This document shows positions 36,205-44,800 of a stretch of DNA of 64,000 bases, piece after piece; the stretch's first letter is position 1, and each line of letters starts with the position of its first letter. This DNA comes from Chitinophagales bacterium. Lineage in GTDB: Bacteria; Bacteroidota; Bacteroidia; Chitinophagales; LD1. The stretch is taken from contig JAEUVA010000008.1 in assembly GCA_016787045.1 (NCBI GenBank), positions 363,743 to 427,742 on the forward strand, read 5' to 3'. The notes below the pieces were generated by a model. That model was not told the origin of the DNA, made no database searches, and saw nothing but the letters and a program-made list of their open reading frames with translations. Position numbers and translations under genes: made by a program.

Positions 36205-36609
36205 ATGCACACCTCTACCATTACCTACCTTGGCCAACTGCGCACGCGCATGAAGCACAACTATAGCGGCACCGAAGTACTGAGCGATGCGCCCTTAGAT
36301 AACCAGGGTTTAGCGCAAAGTTTTTCGCCAACCGACTATGTGGCTACGGCACTTGGCTCTTGTATGATGACCATTATGGGCATTAAAGCCCGTGATATGG
36401 GTATTGATTTAACCCACACTGTTTTGGAAGTAAATAAGGTGATGGCGGCCAATCCGCGCAGAATTGCAGAGGTGCATGTACGCATTATTTTTCCAAAAGC
36501 TGATTATGCGGAAAAAGACAAGGCCATTTTAGAAAATGCGGCCCGCACCTGCCCAGTAGCCCATTCGTTGCACCCCGATATCAAACAGCTAATTACCTTT
36601 GAGTGGTAA
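36205..36609 (+). CDS. OsmC-family protein (peroxiredoxin-like)
   Basis: 134 residues. The family active-site cysteines are present: ALGSCMMTIMG (Cys56-region) and ARTCPVAHSL (about Cys114). SPTDYVATALGSC is the usual lead-in. OsmC/Ohr proteins reduce organic hydroperoxides or serve as simple thiol proteins; the sequence is closer to the short OsmC type than to Ohr, without certainty. Divergent from dnaK with 194 bases between the starts, and followed by a terminator. Confidence 0.85.
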   Translation: MHTSTITYLGQLRTRMKHNYSGTEVLSDAPLDNQGLAQSFSPTDYVATALGSCMMTIMGIKARDMGIDLTHTVLEVNKVMAANPRRIAEVHVRIIFPKADYAEKDKAILENAARTCPVAHSLHPDIKQLITFEW

Positions 36610-36613
36610 AAAC

Positions 36614-36646
36614 AAAAACGCCCTGCCGAAGCATGGGCGTTTTTTA
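36614..36646 (+). terminator. Rho-independent terminator of osmC-like gene
   Basis: The stem AAAAACGCCC/GGGCGTTTTT (36614-36623 with 36635-36644) continues as TGC/GCA around a CGAA loop with one bulged T. A T-tract follows on the plus strand. The opposing A-run lets it also stop the minus-strand TPR gene that ends at 36677. Confidence 0.85.
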
Positions 36647-36676
36647 TGGAACGAGGATTGAAGGACGCGGTGATAA

Positions 36677-37987
36677 TTAATTTTTGGCTTGCATAGGACC
36701 CACGTTGGCCACTTCTTTTTGCTTGGGTTCTTCTTTTTGCCAGCCCATGGCGGTGGCTGTTTTGTAGCATTTTTTGGCCTGTTTCTTTTTTCCCAACCCT
36801 GCGTAAGCATCGCCCATTTCTTTGTGAGCCGGTGCATAGTTGGCATCTAACGAGGCAGACTTGGTTAAGTACTCTACTGCTTTGCCGTACAGACCTATGC
36901 GGTTGGCACACATGCCTGCTCCGTAAAGAAAGTCGCGGTTTTCACCTGCTTTTTGTATAGCGTTTTCGTAGTTATTAAAGGCCTGCTCGTAGCTGTTGAT
37001 GTTGATGTACGCTTCGCTTAGTTTGTTGTAAGCATCTATGCTTTTAGGCGCTACACGAACAATGTTTTGAAGGTAAGCGGCTGCATGTTCGTAATCTTTG
37101 TTTTTCCAGGCCATATCCACTAAGTTCCAACCCACTTTTAGGTTATTGCGGTTGAGGGCATATTGGCGAGCCAAAAACTTCTCTGCATTTTTAAAATCTT
37201 GTTGTTCCAGATATATCTGGCTGAGTAAGGCAATACAGTTAGAATCTTTAGGGATAAGTACGTACGCATCGTTTAAACTTTGTAAGGCCGATACTTTGTC
37301 GTTTAACCCATAGTGTACGCGACCCAAGTTGTAAAAGGCAAGCCCCATGTGTTTATCCAGAATAATGGCCTGGCTGAAGTAATCGCGGGCGCTCAAATAA
37401 TTGTTTTGCAATAGATGGCATACGCCCAGCAGGTTGTGTACATCTGCACGGTTGAAGTCCACTTCTAACAAATGCTTGTAGGTGGCTATGGCCTGGTTGT
37501 ACTTGCCTTGATTGAATTGCGAGTTAGCTAAAAAGAATAGTACAAATGTATCGTTAGGACTCATTTTAATATACTCGCCAAAGTAGGCCTCGCTAGAGTC
37601 AAACTGAGAAGCGTTGTAGAACTTAGCCCCTGATTGAATTATATTTCGCTTATATATATCCGGAGTGAGGTTGGCAGAGGCCAAGCGGGCAAAAATGCTT
37701 TGGTCCACTTCAAACTTATCGGCTACTTGTTTGCTATTGCCGCTGGCTTCTTTATTAGCTAACGAATCGTAAGCCATCACCATCAGCCCGGCTACAAGGC
37801 CATCGGCCTGGCCTACAGCGTGTAACCGCTGGCAGTTGATAATACAATCTAAAAATCGGCCATGAGCAAAGTGCTTAATGGCACCGGTGCGCAAATCGGT
37901 TTCTTCGAACCATATTTTGGCGGGGGCTTGTGCTACAGCAAATACGGTGAGCACACTAAAAAGCAGGGTAAGGAGTTTGGTTTTCAT
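36677..37987 (-). CDS. Secreted TPR-repeat protein
   Basis: 436 residues with signal peptide MKTKLLTLLFSVLTVFAVAQ. From about residue 110 there are around eight tetratricopeptide units, e.g. YNLGRVHYGLNDKVSALQSL, YNKLSEAYININSYEQAFNN and HKEMGDAYAGLGKKKQAKKC, each 34 residues. The C-terminal residues are Lys/Glu-rich. It probably works as a periplasmic scaffold, partner unknown. The next minus-strand gene is a 3-hydroxyacyl-CoA dehydrogenase 74 bases upstream, so they may share a transcript. Confidence 0.82.
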   Translation of the reverse strand: MKTKLLTLLFSVLTVFAVAQAPAKIWFEETDLRTGAIKHFAHGRFLDCIINCQRLHAVGQADGLVAGLMVMAYDSLANKEASGNSKQVADKFEVDQSIFARLASANLTPDIYKRNIIQSGAKFYNASQFDSSEAYFGEYIKMSPNDTFVLFFLANSQFNQGKYNQAIATYKHLLEVDFNRADVHNLLGVCHLLQNNYLSARDYFSQAIILDKHMGLAFYNLGRVHYGLNDKVSALQSLNDAYVLIPKDSNCIALLSQIYLEQQDFKNAEKFLARQYALNRNNLKVGWNLVDMAWKNKDYEHAAAYLQNIVRVAPKSIDAYNKLSEAYININSYEQAFNNYENAIQKAGENRDFLYGAGMCANRIGLYGKAVEYLTKSASLDANYAPAHKEMGDAYAGLGKKKQAKKCYKTATAMGWQKEEPKQKEVANVGPMQAKN

Positions 37988-38061
37988 CCATCTCGGTTTT
38001 TGGGTTATTGAATGTTCGGTTCATTACATTCACGAGATGGGTGTTTCCTTCATCCGTTCCG

Positions 38062-38952
38062 TTATGTTTTGAACCTATCAGATACCACCAGGTCTTTTGA
38101 ACCTGGCGTGTATTTGTAAAATCCTTCTCCAGTTTTGGCTCCCAGGTAACCAGCGGTTACCATGTTTACCAACAGCGGACATGGCGCATACTTCGGGTTA
38201 CCGAAGCCCTCGTGGAGTACGCGCAAGATGGCTAAGCACACATCTAAGCCGATAAAATCGGCTAATTGCAGCGGCCCCATGGGGTGAGCCATTCCGAGTT
38301 TCATCACTGTATCAATTTCACTTACCCCCGCTACACCCTCGTGTAGTGTTTCTATGGCTTCGTTGATCATGGGCATCAAAACACGATTGGCCACAAAACC
38401 GGGATAATCATTAACCTCAACCGGAATCTTGCTGAGTGTACGTGAGCAGTCCATAATTTGTTTCAAACAATCTTCACTTGTTGCATAACCTTTAATTACT
38501 TCTACCAACTTCATCACCGGTACGGGGTTCATAAAGTGCATGCCTATTACCTGCTGCGGGCGCTTGGTGGCTGCACCAATTTTTGTGATTGAAATAGATG
38601 ATGTGTTGGATGCCAAAATGGTTTCGGGTTTGCACAGCTCATCTAACTGTTTGAAAATTGATAATTTGATTTCTGTGTTCTCTGTAGCAGCTTCTACTAC
38701 CAAATCGCAATTAGCACAGGCGCTGAGTTGAGTGGCTGTGCTGATGTGCTGGAGGGTGGTTGCTTTTTGCTCCGCGGTAAGTGTGCCCTTTGCCACCATG
38801 CGCTCTAAATTTTTATCGACCGTTGCAATGGCTTTTTTGAGTTGCTCTTCAGATACATCTACCAATACGGTTTCAAATCCGTGTTGAGCAAATACGTGGG
38901 CTATGCCATTGCCCATGGTGCCGGCTCCTATTACTGCTACTTTTTTTATCAT
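38062..38952 (-). CDS. 3-hydroxybutyryl/3-hydroxyacyl-CoA dehydrogenase
   Basis: NAD-dependent oxidation of 3-hydroxyacyl-CoA to 3-ketoacyl-CoA. 296 residues, the short stand-alone form. The N-terminal Rossmann fold has VAVIGAGTMGNGIAHVFAQHG (GxGxxG), and the catalytic His is in GMHFMNPVPVMKLVE, followed by ETPxG-like VEVNDYPGFVANRVLMP. The C-terminal helical domain closes the active site (GMAHPMGPLQLADFIGLD). Likely in fatty-acid or butyrate-type metabolism; substrate chain length is not shown. The 51-base gap to the acyltransferase gene contains degenerate GTGTTTA-like repeats. Confidence 0.9.
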   Translation of the reverse strand: MIKKVAVIGAGTMGNGIAHVFAQHGFETVLVDVSEEQLKKAIATVDKNLERMVAKGTLTAEQKATTLQHISTATQLSACANCDLVVEAATENTEIKLSIFKQLDELCKPETILASNTSSISITKIGAATKRPQQVIGMHFMNPVPVMKLVEVIKGYATSEDCLKQIMDCSRTLSKIPVEVNDYPGFVANRVLMPMINEAIETLHEGVAGVSEIDTVMKLGMAHPMGPLQLADFIGLDVCLAILRVLHEGFGNPKYAPCPLLVNMVTAGYLGAKTGEGFYKYTPGSKDLVVSDRFKT

Positions 38953-39003
38953 GTGTTATTGTGTTTAAGTGTGAAAGTGTTTATGTGCTAATGCATCCAA
39001 TTT

Positions 39004-39879
39004 TCAATTGTCAATCTTCAATATAGAGTGTTTCCAACGCTTATGGCTCCAGAGCCAGTCTGCGGGATACTCTGTGAGTTGCTGCTCTAATATGCGTACA
39101 TATCTTTCGGTAATTTCATTTTCGGGCAAGGTGTTTGGCGCATTGGTAATTTCTATCATCTCTGCTGTGTAGTAACCGCGCCCCTTCTGTACAATTTTAG
39201 GGTAAAACACCACACAATTGTGTTGACGGGCGTAGCGTTCACCCCCGGTAAAAAAACCGGTATCGCGGTTGAAAAGTTTTGTCCAGTAAGCATTTTTGGG
39301 GTTAGAGGGTGATTGATCGCCAATAAACACAGTGAGTGATGGCTGTGGTAATTGCTGCGCAAAAAAATCTTTTGCATCGCGCATGGGGATAAGCTGCATG
39401 CCCATTTTGCCGCGAGTGCGCTGCACCATTTTATTAAAGTGTGGGTTGGTAACCAAACTCACAATGCCGTATAATTTATGTTTACAAGCAATGCTCATTT
39501 TGTAGCCGCCATACTCCCAAGCAGCGATGTGCCCCACGAGCAACACCACATGGCGGCCTTCTTCGTAATACTTATTGATGGCCTCAATATTTTTGGCCGC
39601 CATGCGCTCATCAATTTCTTGTGCGGAAATGGTCATGCACTTAATATTCTCTACCACCCTATACGCCAAGTGCTTGTACGACAGCTTGGCAATAGACAAA
39701 ATTTCTTCGCTGCTTTTATCGGGGAAAGATTTTCGCAAATTATCAAACACTACTTTTTTGCGGTAACCCACTATATGATACAACACAAATGCCACCCCGT
39801 CTGCCAGTACATACAATATGGACGATGGCAAATACGCAAAAAAATACAGCACCGGAATGATGAGATAATACAATATCAT
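39004..39879 (-). CDS. LpxL/HtrB-family lysophospholipid acyltransferase
   Basis: 291 residues with one N-terminal membrane helix (ILYYLIIPVLYFFAYLPSS). Catalytic H-x4-E motif in VLLVGHIAAWEYGGY, and a conserved VFIGDQSPSNPKNAYW segment as in lipid A late acyltransferases. In Bacteroidota such enzymes acylate lipid A or ornithine-type lipids; which is not clear. The start ATG overlaps the stop of phoD by 4 bases (39876-39879), so translation is probably coupled to PhoD. Confidence 0.87.
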   Translation of the reverse strand: MILYYLIIPVLYFFAYLPSSILYVLADGVAFVLYHIVGYRKKVVFDNLRKSFPDKSSEEILSIAKLSYKHLAYRVVENIKCMTISAQEIDERMAAKNIEAINKYYEEGRHVVLLVGHIAAWEYGGYKMSIACKHKLYGIVSLVTNPHFNKMVQRTRGKMGMQLIPMRDAKDFFAQQLPQPSLTVFIGDQSPSNPKNAYWTKLFNRDTGFFTGGERYARQHNCVVFYPKIVQKGRGYYTAEMIEITNAPNTLPENEITERYVRILEQQLTEYPADWLWSHKRWKHSILKIDN

Positions 39880-41210
39880 GGTTTGGTGCTGTGTTGCAAT
39901 TGTTGTTGCGTGAATGTTAGTTCTCTGCGCTTGCCTCCTGCCCTACCATAAATCTGAAATGTGCAGGTTCTGTTTCCGGCATCGCCACCAATAATCATTT
40001 TGCCAAAGTTTTTGAGTGGATAGTCGGTGCCTTTGATGCGGTACTCGTTGTGGTATGCGCCAAATATTCTGCGTGGTAAGGGTGGTGCAGTGAGCGGTGA
40101 GCAGGTGATATCGTACATGGGGTATCCTTTCCAATCCATTTTACTTACCTCACTATAGTGTTTATCGCCAGTGAGAAACAACACTCCTTTGATGTTGTTG
40201 GCAGCAATAAAATCTAACAGTTCTGTACGCTCGCGCGGATAATCGTTGTAGGACTCGCCAAAGTTATTGTTGTTAATCAACTGAGAACCCATGCAAATAA
40301 ATTTGAATGAGGCATCGCTGTTCATGAGCTTATTTTTTAACCATGCTAACTGCTGCGGACCCAAAAAATCGCCTGCGGTATCGCCTTCCGGAGCACGGTA
40401 GTAGCGTACATCCAGCATAAAAAATTCGCAATCATATTTTTTGAAACCGAAAAAATTTCCCTTCAGGTTTTCGTTATCGGGATATACGTTTGGCCAAAAT
40501 GCTTTGAATACTTTGGTGGCTGTGTCTTTGAGTTCAAAGCGCCTGTCGCTATCGTTTGGGCCATAGTCGTGGTCGTCCCATATAGCATAGTTGGGTTGGT
40601 TGCCGAGGTAGTTTCTGTAAAATTTAAAAAATGATTTGCGGGTTTTCATTTGGCGCTTAAACATGCCCTCGTAACTGCTCCAATCTTTTTTGTAGAGGTA
40701 GTACACGTTATCGCCCAGCCAGACCATAAAATCGGGGTTCTTTTTGCGCATGCGATAAAAAATCCAATTGCTGCCCCCGGGAAAAAAACCACGGGTTACA
40801 TCGTACTGCAACAAAGCACAAGAGCCCAACAAAAAATTAAACGTTGGTGCTGCTTCAACTTTGTCTGTTTTGAAAGAGTAGCGGGCATGCGTACCGTAGC
40901 CATCTATAGAGCAAAGTATATTGTAAGTGTGGTTGGGTTTTAATCCGGTAAAATCCATAGTGAGGGCAATTTCGCCTTTGGCATTGTTGATATAACTGTA
41001 GCTGGTGGGATAATACACCTTTTGTTCTGCGGTATCGCCAAGTATGAGCGCATTTTGGCCTTTGCCACGATACCCAATCCAAATTCGGGCGGTGGTGGAG
41101 GTAACGTTGCCAATAACCGGCCCAGCGAGCAATTTTGGTTTTTTTTCTTTTTGAGCATGTGCTAAACACAGACACAAAATGCTCAATACAACTGCCATTA
41201 TCTTTTTCAC
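39876..41210 (-). CDS. PhoD-type alkaline phosphatase/phosphodiesterase, secreted
   Basis: Metallophosphoesterase acting outside the cytoplasm. A GTG at 41210 gives VKKIMAVVLSILCLCLAHAQ with a proper basic n-region; the ATG at 41198 is the alternative. About 444 residues. PhoD-type features: an Ig-like N-terminal part, GPVIGNVTSTTARIW, then metal sites FLLGSCAL, VWLGDNVYYLY, AIWDDHDYGPNDSD and FLTGDKHYSEVS. The C-terminus is β-rich. Works on phosphodiesters or phosphomonoesters with Ca/Fe by family precedent. Divergent from the class A PBP gene, 72 bases apart, both with near-leaderless promoters. Confidence 0.88.
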   Translation of the reverse strand: MKKIMAVVLSILCLCLAHAQKEKKPKLLAGPVIGNVTSTTARIWIGYRGKGQNALILGDTAEQKVYYPTSYSYINNAKGEIALTMDFTGLKPNHTYNILCSIDGYGTHARYSFKTDKVEAAPTFNFLLGSCALLQYDVTRGFFPGGSNWIFYRMRKKNPDFMVWLGDNVYYLYKKDWSSYEGMFKRQMKTRKSFFKFYRNYLGNQPNYAIWDDHDYGPNDSDRRFELKDTATKVFKAFWPNVYPDNENLKGNFFGFKKYDCEFFMLDVRYYRAPEGDTAGDFLGPQQLAWLKNKLMNSDASFKFICMGSQLINNNNFGESYNDYPRERTELLDFIAANNIKGVLFLTGDKHYSEVSKMDWKGYPMYDITCSPLTAPPLPRRIFGAYHNEYRIKGTDYPLKNFGKMIIGGDAGNRTCTFQIYGRAGGKRRELTFTQQQLQHSTKP

Positions 41211-41215
41211 AACCG

Positions 41216-41223
41216 CGAAAGTA
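41216..41223 (-). promoter_or_regulatory. Probable -7 promoter box of phoD
   Basis: TACTTTCG on the minus strand (complement of 41216-41223) matches TAnnTTTG with one change. It ends only 5 bases before the GTG at 41210 and 17 bases before the ATG at 41198. If this box is used, transcription starts almost at the coding start, which argues for the ATG or for a near-leaderless mRNA. Confidence 0.35.
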
Positions 41224-41266
41224 AAATTGCGGGTGAATATTGAAGATGCCTTTTCAGTTGAGTTTT

Positions 41267-41274
41267 TACTTTCG
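41267..41274 (+). promoter_or_regulatory. Probable -7 promoter box of pbp1A
   Basis: TACTTTCG (41267-41274) ends 8 bases before the ATG at 41283 and mirrors the box on the other strand. A clear TTTG at the usual upstream distance is not visible (TTG at 41240 is 24 bases away). Transcript leader would be only a few bases. Confidence 0.35.
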
Positions 41275-41282
41275 CCCCACAC

Positions 41283-43505
41283 ATGAGTAAAAAGTACTTT
41301 GTAGGATTTTGGGTATTGTTTTTTGTTGGCGTTTTATCTGTGGTGGTGGTGTTCTCACTCATTGCAGATGGTAAAATGGGCTATATGCCTTCTTTTCAGG
41401 AGTTAGAAAACCCCAACAGCAGTTTAGCCACCGAGGTGATTAGTACCAACAATGTGGTGATGGGCAGATACTATTTGCAAAACCGCAGCAACATCACGTT
41501 TGATAACATTAACTCCAATCTCAAAAATGCGCTATTAGCTACCGAAGATATTCGGTTTTGGAGCCATACCGGAGTGGACTTACGCGCTTTACTCAGAGTG
41601 GTGAAAGGGGTAATGGGGAGCGACAATGCCGGTGGCGGTTCTACGATTACTCAGCAGTTAGCCAAAAATCTTTTTCCGCGTGAACACCGGAGTAAAATTG
41701 AGTTGGTATTTCAAAAATTTAAAGAGTGGATTATCTCTGTAAAGCTAGAACGCGCTTACACTAAAGAAGAAATAATGGCCATGTACTTTAATACTGTGCC
41801 GTTTAGCGATAATGCCTTTGGTATTAAAAGTGCCGCTTATGTGTACTTCGGCAAGCCGGTAGATTCGTTAAAAATTGAAGAAGCAGCAGTACTGGTGGGT
41901 ATGCTCAAAGCACCTTCATCTTACAACCCCAGAGCAAAGCCCGAAGCATCGCTCAAGCGTAGAAACGTGGTGATTGACCAGCTCTACACCTACAAATTTA
42001 TTACTAAAGAGCAGCGCGATTCGCTGTTTAAACTTCCTATTAAATTGGATTTTCATCCGGATACTCACACCGAAGGAGAGGCGCCCTATTTCAGAGAGTA
42101 TCTCAGATTATGGCTCAAAGACTGGTGCGAAAAAAATCCGAAACCCGATGGCAGTACATACAACATATACAAAGATGGATTGCGCGTATATGTAACACTG
42201 GATTCGCGGTTGCAGCATTATGCCGAAGAAGCACAACGCGAGCACCTTAGCGAAATGCAAAACACCTTTTTTAACTATTGGAAAGACAAAGACCCCTGGA
42301 AAGACTTTCCAGCAGAGTGGGATGCGGTGTATAAAAAATGTCCGCGCTATAAAGATTTGAAACAACAAGGCAAAACCGAAGCGCAGATAGATGCAGCTTT
42401 GAAGAAACCTATACCTATGCGCGTTTTTAGTTATGATGGCGGAGAAAAAGATACAGTGATGAGTGTGTATGACTCTATCCGCTACCACCGCATGATTTTG
42501 CAAAACGGATTTTTGGCCGTGGATCCAGAGAGTGGCTACATCCGAGCGTGGGTGGGTGGAGTGAGTTACAAGTATTTTCAATACGACCATGTTAACTACA
42601 AAACCAAGCGGCAGATTGGTTCTACGTTTAAGCCCTTTGTTTATACTGTAGCCATTCGCGATAAGGGCTACTCCCCTTGTTTCCGAGTACCCAATCAGCC
42701 GGTTACTTTCGAGGCAGGCGACCCCCGCTTTGGTTTGCTGCAAGACTGGACACCCAAAAACAGCGATGGGAAGTATGGTGGTACCCTGAGCTTGCGGCAA
42801 GGGCTACAAAACTCGGTAAATACAGTAAGCGCCTACCTGATGCACGAAATGACCCCGGAAGCGGTAGCTAAATTGGTGCAAAGTATGGGGGTAAAAAGCG
42901 ACATCCCTCTGCAACCTTCCATTTGCCTCGGCTCTGCCGATATTTCGTTGATAGAAATGGTGGGCGCATACACCACTTATGCTAACAAAGGTGTGCATAC
43001 CGAACCGCTGTTTGTTACGCGCATTGAAGACCGCAACGGAAATGTGCTGCAAGATTTTGTGGCACAACGCAACGAAGCATTAGACGAACAAACTGCCTAC
43101 GTAATGGTAGAACTACTCCGCCAAGTGGTATTGGGTGGTACCGCAGCACGGCTACGTTACAGGTTTAAACTGATGAACGATATAGCCGGTAAAACCGGCA
43201 CCACTCAAAACTACAGCGATGGCTGGTTTATTGGTTTTACGCCAGATTTGGTGGCCGGTAGCTGGGTGGGCTGCGAAGACCGTTACATCCGTTTTAAGAG
43301 TATGCAAAATGGCCAGGGAGCCAGCACTGCTTTACCCATTTGGGCAAAATTTTTTCAGAAGGTATATGCCGATAGCGCTCACTTTAGAAATATCGTAAAT
43401 CCTAATCTAAGATTTGAACCACCTGCCGAAAAACTATCTATTGAGTTAGATTGCAGCCGTTTTTCGGGTGGTAAAAAAATGGAAGCCGGTAGCGAGTACG
43501 AATAA
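41283..43505 (+). CDS. Class A penicillin-binding protein (PBP1A-like)
   Basis: Bifunctional glycan polymerase and cross-linker, 740 residues, anchored by an N-terminal helix (about 7-26). GT51 domain: catalytic Glu88 in ATEDIRFWSHTGVDL, GGGSTITQQLAKNLF and VKLERAYTKEEIMAMYFN. Transpeptidase domain: Ser447 in GSTFK, SVN at 511-513, and K637-T-G-T in AGKTGTTQNYSDGWFIGFTP. All active-site motifs are intact. A long inserted loop of about 80 residues (about 320-400) separates the domains. The transketolase N-half follows 5 bases after the stop, so the genes are probably co-transcribed. Confidence 0.95.
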   Translation: MSKKYFVGFWVLFFVGVLSVVVVFSLIADGKMGYMPSFQELENPNSSLATEVISTNNVVMGRYYLQNRSNITFDNINSNLKNALLATEDIRFWSHTGVDLRALLRVVKGVMGSDNAGGGSTITQQLAKNLFPREHRSKIELVFQKFKEWIISVKLERAYTKEEIMAMYFNTVPFSDNAFGIKSAAYVYFGKPVDSLKIEEAAVLVGMLKAPSSYNPRAKPEASLKRRNVVIDQLYTYKFITKEQRDSLFKLPIKLDFHPDTHTEGEAPYFREYLRLWLKDWCEKNPKPDGSTYNIYKDGLRVYVTLDSRLQHYAEEAQREHLSEMQNTFFNYWKDKDPWKDFPAEWDAVYKKCPRYKDLKQQGKTEAQIDAALKKPIPMRVFSYDGGEKDTVMSVYDSIRYHRMILQNGFLAVDPESGYIRAWVGGVSYKYFQYDHVNYKTKRQIGSTFKPFVYTVAIRDKGYSPCFRVPNQPVTFEAGDPRFGLLQDWTPKNSDGKYGGTLSLRQGLQNSVNTVSAYLMHEMTPEAVAKLVQSMGVKSDIPLQPSICLGSADISLIEMVGAYTTYANKGVHTEPLFVTRIEDRNGNVLQDFVAQRNEALDEQTAYVMVELLRQVVLGGTAARLRYRFKLMNDIAGKTGTTQNYSDGWFIGFTPDLVAGSWVGCEDRYIRFKSMQNGQGASTALPIWAKFFQKVYADSAHFRNIVNPNLRFEPPAEKLSIELDCSRFSGGKKMEAGSEYE

Positions 43506-43510
43506 AGCAC

Positions 43511-44338
43511 ATGAACAAAGAGATCCACAAAGATTTGTTGCAAAAAGCGCGTTCAATCAAATTGCGCTTTTTAAGCATGTATAAACAAGCCAATGCCGGC
43601 CACGTAGGTTGCTCGCTAAGCGTAGCAGAAATGCTCACGTTTGTCCGCTTTGGCTGGATGAAAGATACCGATGAGATTTTGCTCTCTAAAGGACACGCAG
43701 CTGCTGCTCTTTATTCGTTACTGGCAGAGGATGGTACGCTAACCGAAAACGATATATCTACTTTCTACAAAAACAACACTCACTTAGCCGCTCATCCTCC
43801 GGTAAATAAAATTAAGCGCATCCCTTTTGCCACCGGCAGTTTAGGGCATGGATTATCGCTGGCAGCCGGCTTGGGGATAGCCAACAAGTTAAAAAAAACC
43901 AATAAACGTATTTTCTGCATTACCAGCGATGGAGAAATTAATGAAGGTAGTACATGGGAAGCAGCATTGTTTATTGCTCATCATCAACTCACCAATGTAG
44001 TGTGGCTGGTAGACCGTAATCAGCTACAAGGATATGGTAGAACTGAAGATGTGATGAAGTTAGAGCCGCTTGCCGATAAGATTCGCGCCTTTGGTTTTGA
44101 AGTAATTGAAGCTGATGGACATAATTTTACATCGCTCAATGAAGCTAAAAAGCTGGCAGCAAACTCAAAATTGCCTGTAGCGATTGTTTGCAATACCACC
44201 AAAGGCCACGGTTGGACTACCTACGAAGACAAAGTAGATTGCCACTATTTGCCCATGAAAGATGAGCAGTATGAGTTGGTTGTAAATGAGGTCAACAAGT
44301 TTTACGATTTAGAATCATATAAGCTCGGTGAATGTTAG
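43511..44338 (+). CDS. Transketolase, N-terminal subunit
   Basis: 275 residues. The TPP-binding half: GHVGCSLSVAEMLTFVRF, GHAAAALYSLLAE and ATGSLGHGLSLAAGLGIANKL, then the DGEINEGSTWEAAL motif (GDG-x-N type, Mg/TPP binding) and VDRNQLQGYG. The pyrimidine-binding and ketolase C-half is a separate gene at 44801. Two-subunit transketolases are common in Bacteroidota and Archaea, so the split itself is normal. The unusual feature is the gene now lying between them. Confidence 0.93.
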   Translation: MNKEIHKDLLQKARSIKLRFLSMYKQANAGHVGCSLSVAEMLTFVRFGWMKDTDEILLSKGHAAAALYSLLAEDGTLTENDISTFYKNNTHLAAHPPVNKIKRIPFATGSLGHGLSLAAGLGIANKLKKTNKRIFCITSDGEINEGSTWEAALFIAHHQLTNVVWLVDRNQLQGYGRTEDVMKLEPLADKIRAFGFEVIEADGHNFTSLNEAKKLAANSKLPVAIVCNTTKGHGWTTYEDKVDCHYLPMKDEQYELVVNEVNKFYDLESYKLGEC

Positions 44339-44352
44339 TTTTTCTGTTGTGT

Positions 44353-44377
44353 TATTTACTGAATTACTATTTACTGA
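44353..44377 (+). repeat. TATTTACTGA direct repeat (two copies, 15-bp period)
   Basis: TATTTACTGA at 44353-44362 and 44368-44377, in the AT-rich gap before the four-helix-bundle gene. Together with the downstream repeat this brackets the inserted gene. Confidence 0.7.
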
Positions 44378-44396
44378 TTTTCTTAATACAGTGTTC

Positions 44397-44786
44397 ATGA
44401 ACAGTACTGAATTAAAACTGCGCACAAAGAAGTTTGCACTACGCGTAATACATTTAACCCGTGCCCTAAAGAATGACTACGTGGAAGTAACTATCGGAAA
44501 GCAGATTTTACGATCAGGAACATCCGTTGGCGATAACTACAGGGCTGCCTGTCTTGCCAAATCTACAAGCGATTTCATTTATAAACTAAAGATTGTTGAA
44601 GAAGAGTTAGATGAAACTCTATACTGGATGGAGTTATTGATAGAGGCCGAGTTAATTCCACAAGCCAAACTTTTATCCCTTCAAAACGAATGTACAGAGT
44701 TATATAAAATCATTAGCCGCTCTATCAAAACAAGTAAATCAAACATAAAACCGGCTTCAAAAATCCGTAAATCTGTAAATCCATAA
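44397..44786 (+). CDS. Four-helix-bundle protein (23S rRNA intervening-sequence-protein family)
   Basis: 129 residues from the ATG at 44397; an overlapping start within the transketolase gene would add a non-homologous leader. Wholly helical with the family pattern: LRTKKFALRVIHLTRAL, QILRSGTSVGDNYRAACLAKS, then ELDETLYWMELLIEAELI. Homologues occur inside 23S rRNA intervening sequences and as scattered stand-alone genes in Bacteroidota. The stop codon lies inside an 8-bp tandem repeat. It interrupts a transketolase N/C pair, implying insertion. The function of stand-alone copies is unknown. Confidence 0.88.
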   Translation: MNSTELKLRTKKFALRVIHLTRALKNDYVEVTIGKQILRSGTSVGDNYRAACLAKSTSDFIYKLKIVEEELDETLYWMELLIEAELIPQAKLLSLQNECTELYKIISRSIKTSKSNIKPASKIRKSVNP

Positions 44787-44792
44787 ATCTGT
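44761..44792 (+). repeat. 8-bp tandem repeat AAATCYRT (four copies)
   Basis: AAATCCGT, AAATCTGT, AAATCCAT and AAATCTGT follow each other exactly (44761-44792). They overlap the last codons and stop of the four-helix-bundle gene and reach to 8 bases before the transketolase C-half start. Confidence 0.85.
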
Positions 44793-44800
44793 AACTAACA

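Noticed and set aside
42108..42800. 230-codon open frame on the minus strand opposite pbp1A
   Set aside because: It mirrors the coding strand of a clear PBP1A with intact catalytic motifs and gives no recognisable protein pattern.
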